NCBI GenBank assembly: GCA_030837315.1 | Contig: JAUPKS010000229.1 | Coordinates: forward strand, 1 to 32,716 | Origin: Planctomycetota bacterium | GTDB lineage: Bacteria; Planctomycetota; Brocadiia; Brocadiales; Brocadiaceae | Direction: 5' to 3' | DNA length: 32,716 bases | Shown here: piece after piece, positions 22,865 to 31,940 of the stretch | Layout: every line of letters begins with the position of its first letter | Numbering within the stretch: the stretch's first letter is position 1 | The notes under the pieces: model-generated | Databases searched by the model: none | Seen by the model: the letters and a program-made list of their open reading frames with translations, nothing else | Told to the model about the DNA's origin: nothing | Made by a program: the position numbers and the translations under genes

Positions 22865-24802
22865 TCAAACGGACAAACGTTGCTTTCCCGTCTTGGTAAA
22901 AGAACCACGTATATTCATCAAATCAAGTGTTGTAATAAATTTATCGGCAATTCCACCTTCATCCAATCCAATATTTTTTAACATCAGATTCCGAGGCCCA
23001 TGCTCAATAAAGCAATCCGGAATACCCATTCGCAAAATTTTATTCACGTTTTCCCTTTCATCAGAAACGAGTTCAAGCACCGCAGAACCAAAACCACCCA
23101 TCAATGCATGATCTTCTGCCGTAATGATCAGTTTGTGATTCCTGATTAACTCCAAAATGAGTTCTTTGTCAAGGGGTTTGACAAACCGCGCATTCACTAC
23201 CGTAACCTCAATGCCTTTTTCACTCAGCTTTTCTGCGGCTTGCAAACATCGATACACCATGGCACCATAGGCAAGAAGAGCACCATCGGCGCCTTCCCTC
23301 AATACCTCAGCCTTTCCAATTTCAAATGTCTCATAGTGTGGGCTAAGTTTTTCTTCAGGGATATCCTCTTTAGGATATCTGATCGCTACAGGCTTGCCTG
23401 AATCTAAAGCAATCTTTAGCATAGATTTCAACTCATTCCCGTCTTTTGGCGCCATTAAAACAATCTCCGGTAGATTCCGAAGATAGGCAATATCAAACAA
23501 ACCATTATGAGTAGGGCCGTCATTCCCCACAATCCCGGCTCGGTCGAGCGCAAATACAACCCCATTTCGTTGCAGGCAGATATCATGAAACACCTGATCA
23601 TATGCCCTTTGTAAAAACGTCGAGTAGATAGCAACCACAGGTTTCAGCCCTCCTACAGACAATCCGTTGGCCAAACCCACGGCATGCTGTTCACAAATCC
23701 CAACGTCGTAAAACCGGTCTGGGAATTTTTTGCCAAAAGAAACCATGCCAGTTCCGTCAGGCATGGCGGCGGTAATACCTACCACCCTGGCATCTGTCTT
23801 TCCCAGCTCCACCAGGGTATCCCCAAAAACCTTGGTGTAAGAAACCTTTGGGGAATTACTGGCAGTCTGCTTAATCTTTCCATCACACATCTCGAACTTG
23901 CCGGCACTGTGGTATTGTGTGGGATTTTGACATGCCGGTTCAAAACCCCGCCCTTTTTCCGTTACTACATGCAAGAGCACAGGACCTTCGAGGTGTTTAA
24001 TATCATTCAATATCTCAATCAATATTCGGAAATTGTGCCCGTCAATTGGCCCAAAATAATTAAATCCAAGGTCTTTGAATATTTGCCCAGGAACGGCAGC
24101 CCCGCCACGTATTAATTCAACTACATGTTCCAATGTTTTTTCAACTGGCTTGCCAAAAACAGGCAATACTTTCAATAAATTATGAACTTCTTTTCTCATA
24201 TCCACATAGATTGGAGCAGTCCTGATTTTGTTCAGGTATTTCGAGAAAGCGCCAACGGTGTTGGAAATAGACATCTCATTGTCATTTAATACCACCAGCA
24301 AATTTTTCTTCAGATCACCCGCATGATTCAACGCCTCTAAAGACATTCCCGCCCCAATAGCACCGTCACCCACAACAACCACAGTAGACCTCTTGTGTCC
24401 AAGAATTGCATCAGCGCAAGACACGCCCAGTCCAGCCGATATAGCATTCCCGCTATGACCGCTTGTAAATGGGTCATACTCGCTTTCGTTTTTATCCGGA
24501 AAACCGCTAAGCCCCTTATACTGCCTCAGGGTAGGAAACTTCACTTTTCGACCCGTGAGAATCTTGTGAACATATGCCTGGTGACCCACATCCCACACGA
24601 TTTTATCCTTTTTAAAATCAAAACAGTAATGAAGCGCCATAGATAATTCAACTACACCAAGATTTGAAGAAAGATGACCTGGATTTTTCGAAACAACTTC
24701 CACGATTAGTTCGCGAATTTCCGCTGCGAGTTTTGGCAAATCATCCAGCTTTAATTTTTTCAAATCCTCCGGGCTTTCAATACAATCCAATAGTTTATTC
24801 AT
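22865..24802 (-). CDS. dxs: 1-deoxy-D-xylulose-5-phosphate synthase
   Basis: Condenses pyruvate and glyceraldehyde 3-phosphate to DXP, the entry to the MEP isoprenoid pathway and the precursor of the thiazole and pyridoxal rings. The 645 residues include the substrate-binding H43 region (NPGHLSSNLGVVEL), WDVGHQAYVHKILTGR (70-85), the thiamine diphosphate motif GDGAIGAGMSLEALNHAG (145-162) with NDNEMSIS, the pyrimidine-domain stretch IVGNDGPTHNGLFD, and the C-terminal transketolase domain. Full length. It sits 55 bases after xseB and four before nadK; the xseA-xseB-dxs neighbourhood is common in bacteria. DXP also feeds ThiG. Confidence 0.97.
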   Translation of the reverse strand: MNKLLDCIESPEDLKKLKLDDLPKLAAEIRELIVEVVSKNPGHLSSNLGVVELSMALHYCFDFKKDKIVWDVGHQAYVHKILTGRKVKFPTLRQYKGLSGFPDKNESEYDPFTSGHSGNAISAGLGVSCADAILGHKRSTVVVVGDGAIGAGMSLEALNHAGDLKKNLLVVLNDNEMSISNTVGAFSKYLNKIRTAPIYVDMRKEVHNLLKVLPVFGKPVEKTLEHVVELIRGGAAVPGQIFKDLGFNYFGPIDGHNFRILIEILNDIKHLEGPVLLHVVTEKGRGFEPACQNPTQYHSAGKFEMCDGKIKQTASNSPKVSYTKVFGDTLVELGKTDARVVGITAAMPDGTGMVSFGKKFPDRFYDVGICEQHAVGLANGLSVGGLKPVVAIYSTFLQRAYDQVFHDICLQRNGVVFALDRAGIVGNDGPTHNGLFDIAYLRNLPEIVLMAPKDGNELKSMLKIALDSGKPVAIRYPKEDIPEEKLSPHYETFEIGKAEVLREGADGALLAYGAMVYRCLQAAEKLSEKGIEVTVVNARFVKPLDKELILELIRNHKLIITAEDHALMGGFGSAVLELVSDERENVNKILRMGIPDCFIEHGPRNLMLKNIGLDEGGIADKFITTLDLMNIRGSFTKTGKQRLSV

Positions 24803-24857
24803 ATATTATTATTCGGGATAAATCCAAAAAGTCAGTTTAATATTTAGTAAATATTCA

Positions 24858-25103
24858 TTATGAATTATTACTTTGCGTAGTTTCAATCTCAAAATCTTTG
24901 GTACGGAATACACCACTCTCGTCCTTCACCAGGATTTGAATCTTTTTTTCTGCATTCTCTAATAGGGCAATACACTGCTTATAAAGTTTAAGACCCTGTT
25001 CGTATTCGGACAAAGTTTCATCAAGTGACAACTCTCCTTTTTCGAGACGCTCTACAATATCTTCTAATCCTTTTAGTGCATCCTCAAATTTTATCTTTGC
25101 CAT
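24858..25103 (-). CDS. xseB: Exodeoxyribonuclease VII small subunit
   Basis: An 81-residue helical subunit that binds XseA to form exonuclease VII, which degrades single-stranded DNA from both ends. The signature FEDALKGLEDIVERLEKGEL (6-25) followed by SLDETLSEYEQGLKLYKQC is highly typical. It lies 51 bases after xseA and 55 before dxs on the same strand. There is no clear ribosome binding site, but the ATG gives the expected N-terminus. Confidence 0.95.
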   Translation of the reverse strand: MAKIKFEDALKGLEDIVERLEKGELSLDETLSEYEQGLKLYKQCIALLENAEKKIQILVKDESGVFRTKDFEIETTQSNNS

Positions 25104-25154
25104 CAGTATAGGTATTGCCTTCGATTTTGATGCATGGAAATAGTTCCTTCATCG

Positions 25155-26399
25155 TTACTTTAATATCTCAACCACTGAGGATACAATAACCCCCTCACAC
25201 AATCGAGTCTTTAATAGTTTTCCTCTATCCAATGCTTCAACAGACTTGATAGGTTTATCATCCTCGACATTGGTAGTAATAGAATACCCCCTATTCAACA
25301 CTCTTAAAGGACTCACGCTGTCTAATCGATTTGTAAGACCAACAAGTCGCTCACGTTCTAATGCAACGGTATGTTTCCCGGCCGTAACGAACCGTTGTAC
25401 AATTTCATCCAAAGCTTGTTGCAACCTCAGTATTCTGTCGAATGGCCTTTTAAATGAAAAACTATTTTTAATCCTCAACAATGTAGTTCCCGCAAGCAAT
25501 ATTTTATTACACAATGCTTGTACAAGTCTAGTCTTAATTTTCTCAACTGCATCTTTTAACTGGTCATACCGTGGAACAACCAACTCGCCCGCCTCTGTGG
25601 GCGTGAGTGCCCTTTTATCTGCAACCAAGTCTGAAATAGTTACATCAATTTCATGACCTACAGCAGAAATAACAGGGATCTTTGAGCTATAAATGCTTCG
25701 TGCTACCACTTCCTCATTAAATGCCCACAGGTCCTCCAAGCTACCGCCTCCCCTTCCCACAATCATTACGTCGACATCGGGAATAGTATTCAAATCACCA
25801 ATTGCCCGTGCGATCTCCAGTGCGGAACCTTCGCCCTGTACCTTTACCGGATAAATGAGAATTTCTACCCTGGCAAATCTTCTGTTGATTACATTTATGA
25901 TATCTCTGATAGCAGCACCTGTTAAAGATGTCACAATGCCGATCTTCTTCGGGAGGAGCGGAAGTGGTTTTTTGTGTGCGGGATCAAATAAACCTTCCTT
26001 TTCGAGGCGTTCCTTTAATTGTAAAAATGCCAGTTGTAAGGCCCCAATTCCTTTAGGCTCCATACGTTCAATGATCAATTGATATTGACCCCGGGCTTCA
26101 TAAACAGTAACTGAACCAAAAGCTAAAACGGACATCCCGTCTTTTATCTCAAATTTTATGTTGTTTGCACGAGTTTTAAACATAACGGCTTGAAGTTGAG
26201 CATTAGCATCTTTCAGCGTCAGATATACATGCCCTGACGAAGGCCTCTTTACATTAGACACTTCTCCCACAACCCAAATATTAAAAAATTCTTGCTCGAG
26301 TGAACCACGTATCTTTCGCGTAAGTTCAGAAATCGTGAGTATCTTATTTTGACTTTTTGCTGTATCAAGGAACACGGGTAACGTCTTGACTAAGCTCAT
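25155..26399 (-). CDS. xseA: Exodeoxyribonuclease VII large subunit
   Basis: Catalytic subunit of exonuclease VII, 414 residues. An N-terminal OB-fold (about 18-115, with FFNIWVVGEVSNVKRPSSGH and YLTLKD) is followed by the nuclease domain with KKIGIVTSLTGAAIRDIINV, VMIVGRGGGSLEDLWAFNEE and ISAVGHEIDVTISDLVADKR, and then a helical C-terminal part that binds XseB. Length is slightly under the E. coli protein. The ATG directly follows the TAG stop of the upstream phosphoesterase gene with no gap. Confidence 0.96.
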   Translation of the reverse strand: MSLVKTLPVFLDTAKSQNKILTISELTRKIRGSLEQEFFNIWVVGEVSNVKRPSSGHVYLTLKDANAQLQAVMFKTRANNIKFEIKDGMSVLAFGSVTVYEARGQYQLIIERMEPKGIGALQLAFLQLKERLEKEGLFDPAHKKPLPLLPKKIGIVTSLTGAAIRDIINVINRRFARVEILIYPVKVQGEGSALEIARAIGDLNTIPDVDVMIVGRGGGSLEDLWAFNEEVVARSIYSSKIPVISAVGHEIDVTISDLVADKRALTPTEAGELVVPRYDQLKDAVEKIKTRLVQALCNKILLAGTTLLRIKNSFSFKRPFDRILRLQQALDEIVQRFVTAGKHTVALERERLVGLTNRLDSVSPLRVLNRGYSITTNVEDDKPIKSVEALDRGKLLKTRLCEGVIVSSVVEILK

Positions 26400-27191
26400 C
26401 TAATCCCCTTCTTTAACTTCAATTCTTTTGATGCTTTCTGCCTTTCCTGTTTGACTATTCACAACTATCTTCACGCCGCTTATACGCATGTCCTTTTCTG
26501 CCACGTCAAATCGAACAGGCATCTGTGTCACAATAGCCTTCAATACACACTCAATCTTTCTTCCAAGGATAGATTCGTGCGGACCGGTCATTCCCAAATC
26601 ACTGATAAAGGCCGTTCCTTTGGGTAATATTTTTTCATCTGCAGTAGGCACATGGGTATGCGTCCCAACAACGGCGCTCACCTTACCATCCAAATACCAA
26701 CCCATAGCAATCTTTTCTGAGGTCGCTTCTGCATGCATGTCCACAAAAATCACCTTTGTCTCTTTTGAAATATGCCTCAGAATCTCATCGGAGACACGAA
26801 AAGGACAATCTATTGGTTTCATAAATACCCGGCCCAACAAATTAATCACGCCTATCGGATTTCCCAATTTGGAATTCCTCACCACATAACCTTTTCCAAT
26901 TGCTAACGGAGAGTAATTAGCCGGTCTCAGGACGTTTGCATTCGTTTCCAGCATAGGGAGTATTTCTTTTTTATCCCATACATGATCACCTGTAGTTATA
27001 ACATCAATGCCATAGGAAAATAATTCTGTGGCTATTTCGCTGGTAATGCCAGCCCCCGCAGCAGCATTTTCACCGTTTGCAATGCAAAAGTGTATTTCTT
27101 CCTTACTGATAAATGATTTTAGCTTATCTTTCAATATGTCACGGCCAGGTTTCCCTACAATATCGCCAATAACTAAGACATTAATTTTCAT
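26400..27191 (-). CDS. YmdB-type metallophosphoesterase (cyclic nucleotide phosphodiesterase family)
   Basis: A 263-residue di-metal phosphoesterase of the YmdB family. In Bacillus this protein hydrolyses cyclic nucleotides and influences biofilm and sporulation decisions; in this organism the role is unknown. Metal ligands visible are D10 (IGDIVGKPGR), E41/N42 (ANGENAAAGAG), the GDH of TTGDHVWDKKE (67-77), H153 (VDMHAEATSEK), and H178/H180 (VVGTHTHVPTAD). The 5' end overlaps coaD by 11 bases and its stop abuts xseA, so it is translated as part of the block. Confidence 0.92.
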   Translation of the reverse strand: MKINVLVIGDIVGKPGRDILKDKLKSFISKEEIHFCIANGENAAAGAGITSEIATELFSYGIDVITTGDHVWDKKEILPMLETNANVLRPANYSPLAIGKGYVVRNSKLGNPIGVINLLGRVFMKPIDCPFRVSDEILRHISKETKVIFVDMHAEATSEKIAMGWYLDGKVSAVVGTHTHVPTADEKILPKGTAFISDLGMTGPHESILGRKIECVLKAIVTQMPVRFDVAEKDMRISGVKIVVNSQTGKAESIKRIEVKEGD

Positions 27192-27690
27192 TCAGTGGCT
27201 TTCTATGCATATGCTTAAATTTCTCTATCAAACGACTTTCAACATGTGGAGGAACAAATGGGCTCACACTGCCGCCCAGACTAACGATTTCCCTGATAAG
27301 CGTAGAATTCAAAAAAGAATATTGCTCACTGGTCATTACAAATACGGTTTCGACTTCTTTATTGAGCACTCGATTGGTCAGCGCCCTCTGAAATTCATAT
27401 TCAAAATCAGATACGGTGCGTATACCGCGCAATATAATGTTCGTTTGTTGCTTTTTGACATAATCCACCAACATACCGTTAAAACTGTCTACCTCAACAT
27501 TTTTTAAATCCTTAACATACTCCCGAATCATCTCCATGCGTTCCTTAACTGAAAATAACGCATCTTTTAATGGATTACATCCTACCGAAACAACTAATGT
27601 GTCAAAGATAACACTACCTCGCTTGATTACGTCGAGGTGTCCATTCGTAACAGGGTCAAATGTTCCTGGATAAATTGCTTTTCTCGTCAT
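27181..27690 (-). CDS. coaD: Phosphopantetheine adenylyltransferase
   Basis: Transfers AMP from ATP to 4'-phosphopantetheine in coenzyme A synthesis. The 169-residue product is of normal length and has the nucleotidyltransferase motif YPGTFDPVTNGHLDVIKRG (7-25; the T/HxGH type), RGIRTVSDFEYEFQRALTNR, and the second ATP-site motif STLIREIVSLGGSVSPFVPP. It starts 12 bases after lptD and overlaps the YmdB-type gene at its end. Coenzyme A is a substrate of the 2-oxoacid oxidoreductase at the end of this block. Confidence 0.97.
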   Translation of the reverse strand: MTRKAIYPGTFDPVTNGHLDVIKRGSVIFDTLVVSVGCNPLKDALFSVKERMEMIREYVKDLKNVEVDSFNGMLVDYVKKQQTNIILRGIRTVSDFEYEFQRALTNRVLNKEVETVFVMTSEQYSFLNSTLIREIVSLGGSVSPFVPPHVESRLIEKFKHMHRKPLNEN

Positions 27691-27702
27691 CTTTATTACA
27701 TC

Positions 27703-30507
27703 CTAAAACCAAAAACGTCTTGAGGTTTTCTGTAATCCTTTCGGTGTAATGTCAAACCTATAGGAATTATCATCTCTTACAGGATCTAATTCAAGGGTAA
27801 GACTGGCTACCCAATCGTGAAAATAGCGGGATAATACAAAATTTGTCTTGAGGTTCTTGGATTTATCTTCTGTGTCTATATCTCCATCCTTCACATCAAC
27901 TATCTTTGTAGACTTAAAGTCATACTTTTCCCCGAAGAGCACACTCCACTTTTCACTAATCTTATAGTCAGCCGCCAGGATAACGGTAGAACTGATGTCT
28001 CGTATATATCTGTGTCCAATGAAATATTGCCAATCGGGAGGGTTGTATATCTCAAAACCGGAAGAAAGAACATCAAATTGGAATTCTTCCGTATTAAACT
28101 CATTACGTTCAGAAACAAAGGCAACGATATCTGTTAGTTGTGATCTGAAATCTATATTCACAAAGTTGTCTTTTCTTATAATAATCCCATTTATGCCATC
28201 ATTATAAATCCCATCCCTCGCTAGAAACACATAATAATCTAGGTTTAAATCGATAAAATCCACTGTTTTTTCATAGCCCGGTTCCCCTCGTTTCGTCTGA
28301 AATTTGTTTTTTACACCCATAACAGCGATGTGGGATGAATCCAATGCATCGATTGCATCATATTGATATAAGTCATTGGGATCCTCTGTAACAACCGGGC
28401 TATACGTATAACGTAGTTCCGGAACAAAGATATGCCTTAACCGATTAATTCTAAAGAAATCATTATAGACACTGTAGCTTCTCCAATGCGTCGAACTCCA
28501 ATCAAATCCAAGAGAGCCGATGAAACGCCCCGTTCCGGGGCCGTTTGCCTCATCAACGGTATCAGATGTGTCAATACTTTCTGTATACCCACTGGCTCTA
28601 CCTTCTACAAACGGGTCTATGTTAAAAACCCACGGTTTAAACGGCATACTTACACGGTTTACGCTATCCATCCGCGCAAGAGATTGTGACTGAACCTCTG
28701 GTTTAACCCGTTCAAAAGAGCTGTCAAAATAAGTTACGGCAGACTCCGATGTGAATATCAGTTGATTATCCACAATAGGCTCTCCAATGATTCGATATGA
28801 CGCCTCAGGCAACCGTTCCGCATACCTCTTTTCACGAAGAGAATCTATCGTCGTATCAAATCCATTAAACTGTTCGTTAATTAAAAACGTTTCTGCTGAA
28901 GTATTATGAATTCTTCGTAAATATAATACCGTCTCGCGATCTTTCTCTTGTTTAAATTCGTGCGGAAAATATTCCCTGAGGAACCTCGGATCACTCAAAT
29001 AGGAATACTCCATATCCAAACGCAAATCAGCAGGTAATTGCTGCCGGTGTCTCCAAAGAATAGTGCCACGGTCTTCATGATCAATAGGGACGTCGTTAAT
29101 ATCGGAATCTCCCTTGTCTTTTATATAGTAGCTATCGACATACCCAAGCATATCCTGCCCTTTATATTCAAAATCAAGCCCTGTACCAACCCCCCTCTTC
29201 TCCAAATAATCTAGATTCAGGGTAAGGTCGCTCCAATCTTTTTGATTTCCACCTGTAACGGTATACAAATCCCAGTCTGATTTGAAAAAGGCGCCAAAAC
29301 GTGAAGAACTTCCGAATTGCCAGTCTTTTAATAGTCGTTCTTTCTTTCGCACATCCAGAGATAGATATGGCAAATACGCAACAGGATATTTATCCAGATA
29401 GAGTGTATTATGCGTAGAAGAGACTATATTATGAACACCCCTCTGAACCAATCGAATCTTTTTCCCCTTAAAACAGTAGTGCGGATGTCCATATCCGCAA
29501 GTACTTATTGTGCTATTGGCAATCTCGTACTGCCCTTTGCCAACGTGCCGTATCTCTTCTCCGCCAATATAAGCGGACGTGCCAGCCAAAGCAGAGGATG
29601 CCTGGTTTTTCTTCATACGTTCTTTTCCTTCGGAGGTATCACTTTTTTTAACTTCCGGTTGCTCAAAAGGAATTGTTCTCACCTGACTATTGATAAAAAT
29701 CCCCTTATTCTCCTTTTGGTTTTCAAATATCTTGTCGGCAATTATCACATCATCTTTACGGCGCATCGTCACATTTCCTTCTGCATATATTTCACCCAAA
29801 GGCCGTTCCGAGTGCTTCGAGCTATCCGCTTCTGTTTTATCAAACCACAAGATTACACTATCCGCATCGATCGTCATATCCTCTTTCTTAATGTCTACAT
29901 TTCCAAGGGCCACGACGATCCGCCGGTCTCCTTCCTCCCACGAGTCAATACTGTCTGCAATAATATCAACCATCTCTTCTTTTTGGGAAACCCCTGCAGT
30001 CAGTACCTTTTTTGGGATCTCGGTAGATAAATACTCTTCTTTTTTCATCGAACGAATTTCTTCACCCCGCAGGACAGCCTCTGTCTCCTGGGCATCTTCG
30101 AAAGTTTCTATCGGTTGGATATCAGGACTAACTACCACGCCAGTCATCGTCTCAAAGTTTAAATAGACCTGTTCATATTTCTCGTAATTTTCATCTTGAA
30201 GAATAGTTACTTTTCCTTCGCAATATACCTCCACAGTTGCCTCCGCACGTTGCAGAGCCTCTTCCTCATGAAACCAACAAACCACGGTATCCGCCGCAAT
30301 CTGAAATGGTCCCTGCACAACCCGCGCATCTTTATTGGCAACAAATACCCGAATTCCATCTTTTTTCCAGGTGCGAATCTGATTACCCAATAAGGAAAAA
30401 GGCCGTTGTTCTATATTTTTCACACCAGAAAGGAAACTTTCTGCGTAGCCGTATTCTTTTACGATAAACAACAGGGCGAGAAGCAAAAAAGCTTGCAGTG
30501 TTCGCAT
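27703..30507 (-). CDS. LptD-like LPS assembly outer-membrane protein with OstA repeats
   Basis: A 934-residue outer-membrane protein. A signal peptide (about 1-22, core AFLLLALLFIV) precedes an unusually long periplasmic part. OstA/LptA-like strand patterns occur at about 60-135 (IAADTVVCWF, VYCEGKVTI) and 180-280 (IVVALGNVDI, IDADSVILWF, IYAEGNVTMRR). The STCGYG...HYC stretch near 336-345 and YPVAYLPYLSLDV (374-386) match the LptD junction. The remainder (about 390-934) alternates aromatic and polar residues as in a beta-barrel and ends RRFWF, a C-terminal aromatic of the kind recognised by the Bam machinery. In LptD the barrel inserts LPS into the outer leaflet. It is more divergent than proteobacterial LptD, hence no symbol. 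It lies between the DegT aminotransferase gene (16 bases upstream) and coaD (12 downstream). Confidence 0.85.
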   Translation of the reverse strand: MRTLQAFLLLALLFIVKEYGYAESFLSGVKNIEQRPFSLLGNQIRTWKKDGIRVFVANKDARVVQGPFQIAADTVVCWFHEEEALQRAEATVEVYCEGKVTILQDENYEKYEQVYLNFETMTGVVVSPDIQPIETFEDAQETEAVLRGEEIRSMKKEEYLSTEIPKKVLTAGVSQKEEMVDIIADSIDSWEEGDRRIVVALGNVDIKKEDMTIDADSVILWFDKTEADSSKHSERPLGEIYAEGNVTMRRKDDVIIADKIFENQKENKGIFINSQVRTIPFEQPEVKKSDTSEGKERMKKNQASSALAGTSAYIGGEEIRHVGKGQYEIANSTISTCGYGHPHYCFKGKKIRLVQRGVHNIVSSTHNTLYLDKYPVAYLPYLSLDVRKKERLLKDWQFGSSSRFGAFFKSDWDLYTVTGGNQKDWSDLTLNLDYLEKRGVGTGLDFEYKGQDMLGYVDSYYIKDKGDSDINDVPIDHEDRGTILWRHRQQLPADLRLDMEYSYLSDPRFLREYFPHEFKQEKDRETVLYLRRIHNTSAETFLINEQFNGFDTTIDSLREKRYAERLPEASYRIIGEPIVDNQLIFTSESAVTYFDSSFERVKPEVQSQSLARMDSVNRVSMPFKPWVFNIDPFVEGRASGYTESIDTSDTVDEANGPGTGRFIGSLGFDWSSTHWRSYSVYNDFFRINRLRHIFVPELRYTYSPVVTEDPNDLYQYDAIDALDSSHIAVMGVKNKFQTKRGEPGYEKTVDFIDLNLDYYVFLARDGIYNDGINGIIIRKDNFVNIDFRSQLTDIVAFVSERNEFNTEEFQFDVLSSGFEIYNPPDWQYFIGHRYIRDISSTVILAADYKISEKWSVLFGEKYDFKSTKIVDVKDGDIDTEDKSKNLKTNFVLSRYFHDWVASLTLELDPVRDDNSYRFDITPKGLQKTSRRFWF

Positions 30508-30523
30508 GAGGATAAATTTAAAA

Positions 30524-31630
30524 TTATTGTCCTGAAATGAATTTTTTTATGTGACTAATCACATAATCCTGCTCTTTCTGAGTAATCTCGGGGAAGATCG
30601 GCAGGGCTAATGTTTCAAGAGAAGCTCTTTCTGACTCGGGTAAATCACCGCATTTATAACCTAAGTACTCAAAACACTTTTGCAAATGAAGAGGGACAGG
30701 ATAATAAATAGCTGTTTCTATCCCTTGCCGTTCAAGGTATTTCATCAATGCATCTCTCTTGGGCGTTGCTATTACATACTGATGAAATATGTGGACATTA
30801 TGGGATTCTATTTTCGGCAACCGAATAGGCAACCCCTTTAAACGTTCATGATAATATGCAGCAATCAATCTGCGTTTCTCAGACCAGCTATTCAGGTATT
30901 TAAGTTTCACAGAAAGGACAGCAGCCTGGATAGCATCCAACCTCCCATTAATCCCAATGTACGAATGGTAATACTTCGGTTTTGACCCATGAACCCTTAA
31001 GATTTTGATAAACTCCGCAAGCTTATCGTCATTCGTTGCGACAAGCCCCCCGTCACCATAACCACCAAGATTTTTTGTGGGATAGAACGAAAAACATCCT
31101 ACATGCCCCAAAGAACCGGCATTCCTCCCTTTATAAACCGCCCCTATTGCCTGTGCAGCATCTTCGATAACCATCAATCCATTGGCACGCGCAATTTCAA
31201 GGATTACGTCCATATTTGCGCACTGTCCATACAAGTGAACCGGCAGGATCGCCTTTGTCTTTTTGTTTATTGCAGTTGAAATCTTACTCCCATCGATGTT
31301 GTAGGTAGCGGGGTCTATATCCACGAAAACGGGAACCGCTCCTAAACGCGCAATGGAGCCTGCCGTTGCAAAGAAAGTAAAAGGTGTTGTGATGACTTCA
31401 TCGCCATTTTTAACACCACATGCCATTAAGGCTAACAAAATTGCATCAGTACCAGAGGATACGCCAACGGCGTGTCTTATACAACAAAATTGCGCTATAC
31501 TATCCTCAAATGACTCGACGAATGGTCCCAAAACAAAAGACTGGCTAGCTACTACCTCTAAAACCGCTTTATTTATTTCTTCTCGAATACTTTCATACTG
31601 CCGCTTTAAATCCAGAGAACTTACTTTCAT
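30524..31630 (-). CDS. DegT/DnrJ/EryC1/StrS-family sugar aminotransferase
   Basis: PLP-dependent transaminase of nucleotide-linked keto sugars, 368 residues from the ATG at 31630. That start gives the usual MKVSSLDLKRQYESI N-terminus; in-frame ATG 31651 and TTG 31660 would add 7-10 residues. Visible features are GVSSGTDAILLALMA (56-70), TPFTFFATAGSI (82-93), D157 in VIEDAAQAIGA, the PLP lysine K186 in FSFYPTKNLGGYGDGG, and the C-terminal YYPVPLHLQKCFEYLGY. It probably makes an amino sugar for LPS, another glycan or a glycosylated protein, which suits its place directly before the LptD-like gene. It is the first gene of the twelve-gene minus-strand block and is preceded by a perfect-consensus promoter about 80 bases upstream. 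Confidence 0.93.
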   Translation of the reverse strand: MKVSSLDLKRQYESIREEINKAVLEVVASQSFVLGPFVESFEDSIAQFCCIRHAVGVSSGTDAILLALMACGVKNGDEVITTPFTFFATAGSIARLGAVPVFVDIDPATYNIDGSKISTAINKKTKAILPVHLYGQCANMDVILEIARANGLMVIEDAAQAIGAVYKGRNAGSLGHVGCFSFYPTKNLGGYGDGGLVATNDDKLAEFIKILRVHGSKPKYYHSYIGINGRLDAIQAAVLSVKLKYLNSWSEKRRLIAAYYHERLKGLPIRLPKIESHNVHIFHQYVIATPKRDALMKYLERQGIETAIYYPVPLHLQKCFEYLGYKCGDLPESERASLETLALPIFPEITQKEQDYVISHIKKFISGQ

Positions 31631-31718
31631 GAACGAAGTAATAGCTTCCATAATAGTCAATTAAATTTTCAATTCCTAAGTTTGCTAAACTACTATATTT
31701 GCATCATTATAGGCCGTC

Positions 31719-31747
31719 ATTATATTGAGAGAGACCGGATTTGTCAA
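31719..31747 (-). promoter_or_regulatory. Perfect-consensus sigma-70 promoter of the minus-strand block
   Basis: On the minus strand TTGACA (31742-31747) and TATAAT (31719-31724) are exact consensus hexamers exactly 17 bases apart. Transcription would begin near 31711, leaving a leader of about 80 bases before the DegT aminotransferase start. As the downstream genes overlap or are separated by at most 55 bases, this promoter could drive all twelve genes to 19392, though internal promoters are not excluded. Confidence 0.88.
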
Positions 31748-31824
31748 CCAAAAAAGGCCGTTCAAAAACATCCTCCTTTACCAAACCAGAACCGATAAAC
31801 TTTAAGATTCACTTATAATTAGAC

Positions 31825-31852
31825 TTGACACTAGTTTATATATTTGTACTAT
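31825..31852 (+). promoter_or_regulatory. Promoter for the exported phosphoesterase
   Basis: An exact TTGACA (31825-31830) is followed after 16 bases by TACTAT (31847-31852), which matches the -10 consensus at four positions. It lies about 90 bases before the phosphoesterase ATG and is divergent from the consensus promoter at 31719-31747. Confidence 0.55.
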
Positions 31853-31940
31853 GTAATCGCTATCTTCTCATATCCATAACAAACAAAAAACGAAACCTAT
31901 AAAACCAGCAAAAATATCTAAAAAATCAGGAAAAACCACC

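Noticed and set aside
29410-30030. 206-codon frame antisense to the LptD-like gene
   Set aside because: It lies wholly opposite a well-supported coding region, with shadow-like composition and no start signals.
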